Shown here: positions 15,557 through 21,944 of the stretch, piece by piece
Numbering within the stretch: position 1 is the first letter of the stretch
Layout: each line of letters starts with the position of its first letter
DNA from: an uncultured Oscillospiraceae bacterium
GTDB lineage: Bacteria > Bacillota > Clostridia > Oscillospirales > Oscillospiraceae
Assembly (NCBI GenBank): GCA_902497145.1
Contig: CABVDR010000040.1
Location: 1 to 22,476 of the forward strand
DNA: 22,476 bases
Direction of reading: 5' to 3'
Notes under the pieces: generated by a model
Seen by the model: only the letters and a program-made list of their open reading frames with translations
What the model was told of the DNA's origin: nothing
Databases searched by the model: none
Translations under genes and position numbers: made by a program

Positions 15557-16251
15557 TTCTGCCACTCCTCTTTCATTGCTGCGATTTCATGTAAAACAAC
15601 CTCCAGCTCCCGACGGCGCTGCTGCGTCTCCTCGCCCTGGCTTTTGGCCATGCCGTCCACGGCCCGCCAAAGCTTTCGCTCCTGCTGCTCCAGGTACGCT
15701 CCCCGGAGGGGATCCCGGCTCTGCCGCCCCACCCAGAGCTGTCCCGGGGTCTGGGGACCCATCTCCCCCGCCGTCACCTGCATGACCACGTACAGGGTCT
15801 CCCCCTCCCTGGCCAGCTGCTCCCGGGCGATGGCGTAGCCGTGCTGGCCCAGCCATGTCCGCAGCTCCGGCAGGGAGCTCATAGGTTGGAGGACGAGAGG
15901 GATTTTTTCCTCCAACACCCAGGGGGCGGCCTCCAGGATCTGGGCGATGGTCTCGCCCCCCATGCCGGCAATGACGACGGAATCCACCTCACCGGGCCGA
16001 ATCCCGGCCAGGCCGTTGCACAGCCGAAAGGCCATCCTGTCCCCGCAGCCGTACTGCCGCGCCGTCTCCCGGGCCCGGTTCAGCGGCCCCTGACGCAGGT
16101 CGGAGGCGATAGCCCAGGGGATCTTCCCCTCCAGCAGCAGGCAGGCGGGCAGATAGGCGTGGTCGGTGCCTACGTCCGCCAACCGCGCCCCCTGGGGCAC
16201 CAGGTCCGCCGCCAGCCGCAGCCGGGGTGAGAGCTCGATATGTTGTTTCAT
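15544..16251 (-). CDS. trmK: tRNA (adenine(22)-N1)-methyltransferase
   Basis: TrmK uses S-adenosylmethionine to methylate N1 of A22 in the D-arm of some tRNAs. The protein is 235 residues with a Rossmann methyltransferase N-terminal domain: LADVGTDHAYLP (24-35) is the SAM loop, ASDL (49-52) holds the acidic ribose-binding residue, and VVIAGMGGETI (92-102) is the family motif. The C-terminal part (about 160-235) is a charged helical coiled-coil domain, as in Bacillus TrmK. ATG at 16251 follows GGGGAGG at a short spacing; 23 more codons are open upstream but show no similarity or ribosome site. It overlaps nif3. Confidence 0.92.
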   Translation of the reverse strand: MKQHIELSPRLRLAADLVPQGARLADVGTDHAYLPACLLLEGKIPWAIASDLRQGPLNRARETARQYGCGDRMAFRLCNGLAGIRPGEVDSVVIAGMGGETIAQILEAAPWVLEEKIPLVLQPMSSLPELRTWLGQHGYAIAREQLAREGETLYVVMQVTAGEMGPQTPGQLWVGRQSRDPLRGAYLEQQERKLWRAVDGMAKSQGEETQQRRRELEVVLHEIAAMKEEWQKWQV

Positions 16252-16327
16252 AAGTCCTCCCCGCCGGCCTTTCAGGACTGCGCCTAAGCGGCCAGCTTTC
16301 TGTATCAGCGTTCTTCGCAAGGAAACA

Positions 16328-16362
16328 AAAGACGGGGGCGGAACCCCTCCGCCCCCGTCTTT
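16328..16362 (-). terminator. Rho-independent terminator of the DUF1858 gene
   Basis: A perfect 15-bp stem, AAAGACGGGGGCGGA (16328-16342) with TCCGCCCCCGTCTTT (16348-16362), has a 5-base loop. On the minus strand it runs into TCTTTTGTTT. It begins 11 bases after the stop of the DUF1858 gene and separates it from trmK. Confidence 0.88.
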
Positions 16363-16372
16363 GCCGTCGTTC

Positions 16373-16576
16373 TTATTCGCCCTCAGCGATCATCTTGTTG
16401 ACCTGAGCCAGCAGCTCGTCGGGATCCACCCCGTGAACCATGCAGGCCTGCTCCACGGTCTCGCCCCGGGAAGCGGGGCAGCCCAGGCAGTGCATGCCGA
16501 TGTTCATGAACAGGGGCGCGGTCTGAGGGGCGATGGTCAGAATATCACCAATAATGGTGTCTTTGGTAATGGTCAT
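16373..16576 (-). CDS. DUF1858 domain protein (putative redox-disulfide protein)
   Basis: This is a 67-residue stand-alone DUF1858 protein, the small domain also described as the 'hybrid cluster protein-associated redox disulfide domain'. The hallmark is the Cys pair Cys30-X2-Cys33 in GMHCLGCPAS, preceded by the domain's typical TIIGDIL...FMNIGMHC layout. No membrane segment or signal is seen. Relatives occur alone or fused to redox or metal proteins, and the biochemical role is unproven. GGAGGA lies 8 bases before the ATG. A well-formed promoter just upstream and a strong terminator just downstream suggest an independently transcribed, probably abundant small protein. There is no hybrid-cluster protein gene nearby. 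Confidence 0.88.
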   Translation of the reverse strand: MTITKDTIIGDILTIAPQTAPLFMNIGMHCLGCPASRGETVEQACMVHGVDPDELLAQVNKMIAEGE

Positions 16577-16611
16577 AATGGGATTCCTCCAGTTACTCTT
16601 AGGATGATGAT

Positions 16612-16640
16612 AGTATATCCTAACTTACACTATTTTGCAA
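16612..16640 (-). promoter_or_regulatory. Promoter of the DUF1858 gene
   Basis: On the minus strand TTGCAA (16640-16635) and TATACT (16617-16612) are separated by exactly 17 bases. The -35 overlaps the last codons of the upstream regulator gene, and the -10 is about 36 bases before the DUF1858 ATG. Confidence 0.7.
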
Positions 16641-17469
16641 TGGATTTTTCCTCGATTTCTTTCCAGCGGCGGCAAACCAGCCACCGGCCCAGGAAAAACA
16701 GGATGCTTCCCAGCACCACACCCACAATCAGCATCAGCAGTCCCTGATTGCGCAGAGCCGTTACCTGTTCGTAGGCCTGCCCATTGAGATACTCCTCCGG
16801 GACTTGGCCGATATATTCCCAAAGAGCGTCTTCCTGATACATATCCACATTCTGCTGATAGTCTTGTATGCGATCATAAAGGGCTTGGGCCGCGGCCATC
16901 CACAGCGCACACCCCACCGCACTGCCTCCCGCAAGAAGGGCACCCAGCCAGTACCACCGCCGGGCGATCAGCTCCCGCGGCCCCTTCCAGGGGGGCGGCA
17001 TCAGCGGCTTGAGGCTATACCTGCGCCAGAGCGAGCGCCGGCCCTGGACAAACAGGGCCAGGCCGCCCACCAGTGCACTCAAAGGCAAGAGCAGATAGGG
17101 CAAAAAAACGAGAAAGCTCATGGCGAACCCCATCATATTCATAGCGGAGAACACAACACTCGACCGGGCCGCCCCCCACAAGCTCAAAGGCACCCCGATC
17201 CAATACCAATGAAGGGCCAGCCACCCGGGCTGCCTCTCCCCTGTCTCCTTTGGCTTCTCCTCGGCCTGGGAAGGTTGGTTGTCCAGCAGGGTGTCCACCG
17301 AGATGCCAAGGGCACGGGCCAAAGGAACCAGCTTGTCGGTGTCTGGCACTGCGTCCCCCAGCTCCCATTTGCTCACTGCCTGGCGGGACACCCCAACTTG
17401 CTCGGCCAGCTTCTCCTGAGAAAGCCCCAGGCGGGTACGCTCCTGCTGAATGACGGATCCAATTTTCAT
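16630..17469 (-). CDS. XRE-family regulator with C-terminal membrane domain
   Basis: This 279-residue protein starts with a Cro/C1-type helix-turn-helix (about 5-60; GLSQEKLAEQVGVSRQAVSKWE covers the two helices). A short linker is followed by a hydrophobic region with segments at about 85-103, 115-142, 172-195 and 243-262. It is therefore a membrane-tethered DNA-binding protein, a design common in Clostridia, where the membrane part may sense envelope or peptide signals. Target genes are unknown. ATG at 17469 is favoured over a start 11 codons earlier because AAAGGAGG is 8 bases upstream. A 17-base palindrome lies 73 bases upstream of the start and may be its own operator. The DUF1858 gene follows, with its promoter at the 3' end. 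Confidence 0.87.
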   Translation of the reverse strand: MKIGSVIQQERTRLGLSQEKLAEQVGVSRQAVSKWELGDAVPDTDKLVPLARALGISVDTLLDNQPSQAEEKPKETGERQPGWLALHWYWIGVPLSLWGAARSSVVFSAMNMMGFAMSFLVFLPYLLLPLSALVGGLALFVQGRRSLWRRYSLKPLMPPPWKGPRELIARRWYWLGALLAGGSAVGCALWMAAAQALYDRIQDYQQNVDMYQEDALWEYIGQVPEEYLNGQAYEQVTALRNQGLLMLIVGVVLGSILFFLGRWLVCRRWKEIEEKSIAK

Positions 17470-17541
17470 CCCCCTTGCCTCCTTTCGCCCTGAGACTAGC
17501 AAATTGCCGCCTCTTTGGCTACCAACCCCGCTTGGAAATTC

Positions 17542-17558
17542 CGCAACCCGGGGTTGCG
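17542..17558. promoter_or_regulatory. Palindrome upstream of the XRE regulator, candidate operator
   Basis: CGCAACCC-G-GGGTTGCG is a perfect dyad with a single central base. A further CAACCCC half-site lies about 20 bases away (17524-17530). The lack of a U-tract argues against a terminator. Symmetric sites of this kind next to XRE genes are often autoregulatory, but here that is inference. Confidence 0.45.
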
Positions 17559-17594
17559 CAGACAGAAATGGGTGGTTTTCGGCCTAAAACGCAG

Positions 17595-17625
17595 AAAAAG
17601 GACGCCCGACTGGGCGCCCTTTTTT
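17595..17625 (-). terminator. Rho-independent terminator of the zinc-ribbon gene
   Basis: On the minus strand AAAAGGGCGCCC pairs with GGGCGTCCTTTT (one G-U) around an AGT loop and runs into TTTTT (17599-17595). The plus strand also has a T run at 17620-17625, so it may work in both directions. It starts about 15 bases after the zinc-ribbon stop codon. Confidence 0.88.
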
Positions 17626-17639
17626 CCTGGTCTTAAAAA

Positions 17640-17921
17640 TCAGCCCTGCTGCTCGCGCATCTTAGCGAAGCACTCGCTGCAGTAGACAGGACGGTCAGAC
17701 TTGGGCTCGAAAGGAACGCGAGCCTCGCCGCCACAGGCAGCGCAGACGGCGGTGAAATACTCACGGGGGCCGCGGGCAGCGTTCTTGCGGGCGTCACGGC
17801 AGGCCTTGCAGCGCTGGGGCTCGTTCTGGAAGCCGCGCTCGGCGTAGAACTCCTGCTCACCAGCGGTAAAGGTGAACTCCTTGCCGCACTCTTTGCATAC
17901 CAGGATCTTGTCTTCGTACAT
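17640..17921 (-). CDS. Zinc-ribbon protein with four CxxC pairs
   Basis: This 93-residue basic protein has four regularly spaced CxxC pairs (Cys9/12, 38/41, 60/63, 81/84), enough for two zinc ribbons. It matches the small 'probable zinc-ribbon' proteins of Firmicutes (CKEC-x25-CKAC...CSEC pattern, with the AGEQEFYAERGF segment between). The binding partner (nucleic acid or protein) is unknown. The start is taken as ATG at 17921, with AGAGGG about 8 bases upstream. A frame stays open for 60 codons more, but that part lies antiparallel within the end of the sigma gene in another frame and lacks Cys pairs. It follows the sigma-factor gene by 64 bases and ends at a strong terminator. Confidence 0.85.
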   Translation of the reverse strand: MYEDKILVCKECGKEFTFTAGEQEFYAERGFQNEPQRCKACRDARKNAARGPREYFTAVCAACGGEARVPFEPKSDRPVYCSECFAKMREQQG

Positions 17922-17985
17922 TGGATTTCCCTCTCTTTGACTCGTTGCCCAATTACCTAAAAGGGTTGGACGGTTGTATTTGCGA

Positions 17986-18600
17986 TCAGCTCTCGCTGGA
18001 TGCGCCGGAAGAAGATTGCCGGGCCACCTTGCGGCGGATACGCTGCACGGCATTGTCCACGGACTTTGGGGACCGGCCAACCCGTTTTGCGATCTCCGCA
18101 CAGGAGAGACCGCTTAAATAGGGCGGCAGGATTTTGCCTTCGAGCTCAGATAACTGGCCCTTCAGAGCGTCAAGGCGCTCTCTCAGTTCCTCCCTGCCGA
18201 TGATGACGTCTTCTGGGCTCTCTTCGCTGGAAAACAGATACGCGTTCGGGCCGTCAAAAAGAGGGGGTTCGAAAGAGACACTGTGATTAAGTGGTAAGTG
18301 CTTATCTCCCTGGGCAGCGCGTACGGCGCTGTACAGGCGGTTGCGGATGCAAACCTCCGCATAGGTCCGGAAGGAGGCGTCCCGCCGGGCATCAAAGCCG
18401 CGGATGGCGGCCAGCAGCCCCAGCATTCCCTCCTGGAACAGATCCTCGCTGTCTCCTCCCGCCAAAAACAGAGGGCGGGCACAGGCGCGCACCAAGCGGC
18501 CATAGCGGCGGACCAATTCCTCCTCCGCGGCCACGCTTCCTGCTGCGGCCTGGAGGCACAAAGCCTCGTCCGTTGGGGGCGGGGTCTGTGGAGTTTCCAT
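17986..18600 (-). CDS. SigH-like sigma-70 family RNA polymerase sigma factor
   Basis: This 204-residue alternative sigma factor is closest to the Spo0H/SigH (sigma-30) group. Region 2 reads LVRACARPLFLAGGDSEDLFQEGMLGLLAAIR (about 36-67) and then SFRTYAEVCIRNRLYSAVR, which parallels the SigH core. KHLPLNHSVSFEPPLFD parallels the SigH linker. Region 4.2 has the helix-turn-helix SCAEIAKRVGRSPKSVDNAVQRIRRKV near the C-terminus. ATG at 18600 is selected because the two upstream in-frame starts (ATG 18624, TTG 18651) lie inside the promoter itself. No clear Shine-Dalgarno precedes 18600. Whether it is the sporulation/competence SigH or a paralogue needs comparison with the rest of the genome. A zinc-ribbon gene follows. 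Confidence 0.85.
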   Translation of the reverse strand: METPQTPPPTDEALCLQAAAGSVAAEEELVRRYGRLVRACARPLFLAGGDSEDLFQEGMLGLLAAIRGFDARRDASFRTYAEVCIRNRLYSAVRAAQGDKHLPLNHSVSFEPPLFDGPNAYLFSSEESPEDVIIGREELRERLDALKGQLSELEGKILPPYLSGLSCAEIAKRVGRSPKSVDNAVQRIRRKVARQSSSGASSES

Positions 18601-18622
18601 TTTTTTGTTCCGGTTAAAACTC

Positions 18623-18651
18623 ATAATAATCAAATTGACTGGTTTTGTCAA
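18623..18651 (-). promoter_or_regulatory. Consensus-like promoter of the SigH-like gene
   Basis: On the minus strand TTGACA (18651-18646) is followed after exactly 17 bases by TATTAT (18628-18623). Transcription would begin near 18616, leaving a leader of only about 16 bases. The TTG of the -35 box could be mistaken for a start codon. Confidence 0.8.
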
Positions 18652-18833
18652 GGGGTATCGGGAAATTCTTTGGCGTTTTTCCCATATTCTTTCCGATTTG
18701 TCCTATTAGTTCCAGGATATACCATCAAAAAACACAACGAATCTGGAAAACCAGTATGGGCGAAATTGGTCTTCATGCCGCTTCTCCACGAAAATAAGCA
18801 TAGCATAAAATTTCCCTGCCGTCTATCACTTAT
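18652..18833. other. AT-richer intergenic region
   Basis: This 182-base gap between the SdpI-family gene and the sigma-factor promoter is visibly richer in A and T than the rest of the window. No convincing hairpin with a U-tract, short gene with a ribosome site, or RNA gene was seen. It may hold upstream promoter elements for the sigma gene. Confidence 0.5.
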
Positions 18834-19214
18834 TCAGTCAATTCTCCTGCCATATTTATCAAATTTGCGCTTTAATGTCACTTCTACGGGGACAATAGAG
18901 GCCACTATTACCACCACCTGGAGCAGGGTGACTCCCGCGCACCATATCCCTATGTCGCTTATATCCTGTCCCAAAACAGGCAGCATGGCCAGCAGGCTTA
19001 GGGGCAGCATCACGGCTCCCACCCGCAGCCAAATTTTTCCGCATACGTGGTGTGCGCAATCCCAGGTCTGCTGGTTTTTCATGGAGCGGCTGGTGCGATA
19101 GCCGTAGAGGCTGTTGATCTTTTTGGGCGGTTTCTTTAAAAACTGTTGGCCGAAGAAAAGCATCACAGCGGGAATCAACAGACCGCACACGGTGCAGAAC
19201 AGCCAGAAGCCCAT
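18834..19214 (-). CDS. SdpI/YhfL-family small membrane protein
   Basis: This 126-residue membrane protein has segments at about 2-23, 60-82 and 88-112. The conserved SdpI/YhfL-family signature follows the first segment: LYGYRTSRSMKN (36-47) and TWDCAHHVCGK (50-60). Family member SdpI gives Bacillus immunity to the SDP cannibalism toxin, but most short relatives have no tested role, so immunity is only a family-level hint. The C-terminus is basic (KRKFDKYGRR). ATG at 19214 follows a GGGGGAGAGG ribosome site. The open frame extends 51 codons upstream into the preceding gene without one. It sits 19 bases after the YrvL-like gene, presumably on the ruvAB transcript. Confidence 0.85.
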   Translation of the reverse strand: MGFWLFCTVCGLLIPAVMLFFGQQFLKKPPKKINSLYGYRTSRSMKNQQTWDCAHHVCGKIWLRVGAVMLPLSLLAMLPVLGQDISDIGIWCAGVTLLQVVVIVASIVPVEVTLKRKFDKYGRRID

Positions 19215-19233
19215 GGTCCTCTCCCCCTTCCGC

Positions 19234-19647
19234 TCAGTCTTTCTTCTTGATGGGCAGGGTGGCCAGCGCCGTTCCAAAGCCCAGGATACACAGGGAGAGC
19301 CCAGTGGTGGATACGCTGTCCATCCATCGGTCCGCAAGCCAGAAGGCGGCCATGGTAAATAAGGCATCCATAGGGATGTAAAGGAAATTTCCCTGTCGGC
19401 GATTTACCTTTCCCATATGGTACAGCGCCTTGGGCAGAGCTGTACTAAAGAGATCCAGGGGCAGTCCCAGCAATTCGCCCAGCAGGAAGTAAAGCAGCAG
19501 CTGCTCCACACTTTCATAGTGGAACCCGAACAGCCTCATCACATTGCCGCCAACCAGGGCAACCACCGCAAATGTCCCGAACAAAAGCAAAACCATGATG
19601 CCGCTGCCCAACAGGCCTGCCAGTAATTTTTTTAGCTTTTCTTTCAA
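19234..19647 (-). CDS. YrvL-like membrane protein (TTG start)
   Basis: This 137-residue membrane protein has hydrophobic segments at about 13-35, 48-68, 90-106 and 113-131. LFGFHYESVEQLLLYFLLGEL (39-59), the later PMDALFTMAAFWLADRWMDSV and the overall length resemble the YrvL family (Bacillus YrvL negatively regulates oxalate decarboxylase expression). This match is from memory of the family and is moderate. The start is inferred as TTG at 19647 because GGAGG lies 8 bases upstream. The longer open frame enters the ruvB coding region in another frame with unlikely composition. The gap to ruvB is 17 bases, so the two are probably cotranscribed. The C-terminus is KKKD. Confidence 0.72.
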   Translation of the reverse strand: MKEKLKKLLAGLLGSGIMVLLLFGTFAVVALVGGNVMRLFGFHYESVEQLLLYFLLGELLGLPLDLFSTALPKALYHMGKVNRRQGNFLYIPMDALFTMAAFWLADRWMDSVSTTGLSLCILGFGTALATLPIKKKD

Positions 19648-19664
19648 AAAGAACGCCTCCGGGG

Positions 19665-20732
19665 TCAGAAACTCAACTGATCCAGTCCTCCAGCCCCGCC
19701 GGGGACAGGCAGCCCCAGGTGCTGATAGGCCTTGGGGGTGACACAACGGCCTCGGGGGGTACGGGTGAGGAAACCCAACTGCATCAGGTAGGGCTCATAC
19801 ACGTCCTCCAGGGTGACCGCCTCCTCGTTGATGGTGGCGGCCAGGGTCTCCAGCCCCACCGGGCCGCCCCGGTAGTTCTCAATAATAGAGCGCAGCATCC
19901 GATGGTCAATGGCGTCCAGCCCCAGGTGGTCGATCTCCAGGGCGGTGAGGGCCTCGTCGGCCACCTTCTTGGTGATGACGCCCCCCGCCTTCACCTGGGC
20001 GAAGTCCCGTACCCGGCGCAGCATCCGGTTGGCAATTCGGGGGGTTCCCCGGCTGCGGCGGGCGATTTCCATGGCACCGTCATCTTCGATGGGCACACCC
20101 AAGATCCCCGCCGAGCGCTTGACGATGAGAGCCAGCTCCTCCGGGGTGTAAAGCTCCAACCTTAACGTCACGCCAAACCGGTCCCGCAGAGGGGCGGACA
20201 GCTGCCCGGCCCGGGTGGTGGCACCGATGAGGGTAAACTTGGGCAGATCCAGACGGATGGAGTTGGCCGAGGGTCCCTTGCCGATGATGATGTCGATGGC
20301 AAAGTCCTCCATGGCAGGGTAGAGCACCTCCTCCACCGAGCGGTTGAGACGGTGGATCTCGTCCACAAAGAGAATGTCGTTTTCGTTTAAATTGGTGAGC
20401 AGCGCCGCCAGGTCCCCCGCCTTCTCAATGGCAGGGCCGGAGGTGATACGCACATTCACCCCCATCTCATTGGCGATGATGCCGCTAAGGGTGGTCTTGC
20501 CCAGACCGGGCGGGCCGTGGAGCAGCACATGGTCCAAGGGCTCGCCCCGCATTTTAGCCGCCTGGATAAAGACCTCCAGATTGCTCTTGGCCTTCTCCTG
20601 GCCGATGTACTCCCGCAAACACTTGGGCCGCAGGGAGTATTCCCCCTCGTCCTCCCGGGTAAGGGAGGTGGTTACCAGGGGTTCGCTGAGCTCCTCCGGG
20701 TCAAATTCTGGATTGGAAAAGTCGATTGCCAT
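19665..20732 (-). CDS. ruvB: Holliday junction branch migration ATPase RuvB
   Basis: RuvB is the hexameric AAA+ motor that, with RuvA, drives branch migration of Holliday junctions. The 355-residue protein has Walker A GPPGLGKTT (73-81), Walker B ILFVDEIHRL (120-129), sensor 1 LIGATTRAGQLSAPLRDRFG, an arginine-finger region, and the C-terminal winged helix with RGGPVGLETLAATINEEAVTLEDVYEPYL. It has a Gly-rich tail. ATG at 20732 is chosen over a start 6 codons earlier because AAAGGAG is 7 bases upstream. Unusually, it is separated from ruvA by a 380-codon foreign-looking gene whose first codons duplicate those of ruvB. Confidence 0.97.
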   Translation of the reverse strand: MAIDFSNPEFDPEELSEPLVTTSLTREDEGEYSLRPKCLREYIGQEKAKSNLEVFIQAAKMRGEPLDHVLLHGPPGLGKTTLSGIIANEMGVNVRITSGPAIEKAGDLAALLTNLNENDILFVDEIHRLNRSVEEVLYPAMEDFAIDIIIGKGPSANSIRLDLPKFTLIGATTRAGQLSAPLRDRFGVTLRLELYTPEELALIVKRSAGILGVPIEDDGAMEIARRSRGTPRIANRMLRRVRDFAQVKAGGVITKKVADEALTALEIDHLGLDAIDHRMLRSIIENYRGGPVGLETLAATINEEAVTLEDVYEPYLMQLGFLTRTPRGRCVTPKAYQHLGLPVPGGAGGLDQLSF

Positions 20733-20735
20733 AGG
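20716..20735. repeat. 20-base direct repeat, copy at the ruvB start
   Basis: On the coding strand this reads CCTATGGCAATCGACTTTTC and spans the ruvB start codon. It differs at one base from the copy at 21877-21896. The flanking bases on both sides do not match. Confidence 0.85.
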
Positions 20736-20750
20736 TTTACTCCTTTGCAC

Positions 20751-21893
20751 CTACCAAAGTTTGGCAGGTAATTCCTCAATCGTCAAGCCCATCTGCTGGC
20801 AAATCACCCTCAGTTCTGGACGAAATGCCCGACTGCGGAGATCCATAAGATGCTCGTTGCAGTAGGGCTCATTGCTGTTTTGAAATACACTTTTTTCTAG
20901 TTGGTCTCGTGTGGTAAAGACATCTTCCTTTACACCCCAGTTTTGGAACTTATCACAGTAGGCAGGCGGCTCGGCCCCCTCCAGCTCCCGATAGATCGGG
21001 CCGCACTGGAAAATTACGGTGGGTGTCTTCCGCCACGGGACGGCTTTTCCATATCGGATGGGATGGTCAGTGTCCCTCGCTTCCAGAGGTAGGTTGCCCA
21101 CAATGGAATAGTCTCCCACCGCCAAATGGAAGTCATTTAGGTAGAATGAAGGCATGAGAGGCAGTTCCCGCAGTTCCTCCGGTGTCAAGTCTGGGTCCTG
21201 GGTGAGGACACGGCAGGGCGCCACAAGCAAAGGCCGTGTCCCCTGGAGCACATCCCAAAAAGGCTTTTTTGCCTTGATCCAGGCCTGCACATTCTGTAAG
21301 ATACGGCCATAGCCAAATTCCCGCCGTCCCAGCGGGAAGCGGAAGAAATCCCCCTCCCGGTAGGACTGTTTTTTGGCCCCGCTCTGGAGCAGTTCGGCCA
21401 GCTCTGCCCGGTCAGCCGAGGTGGTCTCCGCCTCCCATCGGGCAGCCCACTCCAGGAAGCCCGACAGATCTCTAGGAATCCCGTTGCGGCCCAGAGAGGC
21501 GTCATAATAGGTTCGCTTGGATGGGGTATGCTGCAGAAATAGCTGGTGCTGCCCACCCCAGAAGCGCAGATACATTCCCAGGGGCTTGCGCTCCAGGTCG
21601 TACAGCGAGATGGGCCGTGGCTTGCCTTTCCCGCTGCGCGGCAAGATCTTGCTGCGACCCTCCAGGGTCTGCTCCGCCATCTCCCGTTCCTCATAGATCA
21701 TGGGCGAAAATACCAGGACCTTGCGCAGGATATCCCCTTGAAAAGCGGCCCAGTATTCTGTTTCCGGTGCGCTGTCTACGCCGGAGAATTGCCCCCACTC
21801 CCAGTCCTCTTCCACCGGCAGCAGCCCCATGGCCGAGCGCTGGCTGTTGGTCAGCTGAATCGAGGGGGAACCAGCAGAAAAGTTGATTGCCAT
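20751..21893 (-). CDS. Imm26-like domain protein inserted between ruvA and ruvB
   Basis: This 380-residue soluble protein has no signal peptide or membrane segment. The middle-to-C-terminal part (about 178-305) resembles Imm26, an immunity family of polymorphic toxin systems. YREGDFFRFPLGRREFGYGRIL (178-199) gives the characteristic 'GD-F-x-PL-x-x-x-x-YG-x-(I/V)L' strand pair, followed by PFWDVLQGTRPLLVAPCRVL (211-230) and an AVGDYSIVGNLPLEA segment (258-272). I do not recognise the N-terminal ~175 residues, which are rich in Trp/Tyr, nor the tail (310-380). ATG at 21893 follows AGAGGA. The first six codons copy ruvB (MAINFS versus MAIDFS). The stop is 18 bases before the ruvB ATG. The Imm26 assignment is from motif recognition only. 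Confidence 0.62.
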   Translation of the reverse strand: MAINFSAGSPSIQLTNSQRSAMGLLPVEEDWEWGQFSGVDSAPETEYWAAFQGDILRKVLVFSPMIYEEREMAEQTLEGRSKILPRSGKGKPRPISLYDLERKPLGMYLRFWGGQHQLFLQHTPSKRTYYDASLGRNGIPRDLSGFLEWAARWEAETTSADRAELAELLQSGAKKQSYREGDFFRFPLGRREFGYGRILQNVQAWIKAKKPFWDVLQGTRPLLVAPCRVLTQDPDLTPEELRELPLMPSFYLNDFHLAVGDYSIVGNLPLEARDTDHPIRYGKAVPWRKTPTVIFQCGPIYRELEGAEPPAYCDKFQNWGVKEDVFTTRDQLEKSVFQNSNEPYCNEHLMDLRSRAFRPELRVICQQMGLTIEELPAKLW

Positions 21894-21896
21894 AGG
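21877..21896. repeat. 20-base direct repeat, copy at the Imm26-like gene start
   Basis: On the coding strand this reads CCTATGGCAATCAACTTTTC, 19 of 20 identical to the ruvB-start copy at 20716-20735. The two copies bracket a 1,161-base unit. Confidence 0.85.
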
Positions 21897-21944
21897 AACT
21901 TCCTCTCACTTGCTTGGATTTCCGTTTGGACTAGCCGGCCCGGC

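Noticed and set aside
17922..18101. N-terminal extension of the zinc-ribbon protein into the sigma-factor gene
   Set aside because: The extension overlaps the 3' coding part of the sigma gene in another frame and has no Cys pairs or ribosome site. The ATG at 17921 gives the family's normal length.
18601..18651. Longer N-terminus of the sigma factor from TTG 18651 or ATG 18624
   Set aside because: Both codons lie within the -35 or -10 elements of a near-consensus promoter, upstream of the expected transcript start.
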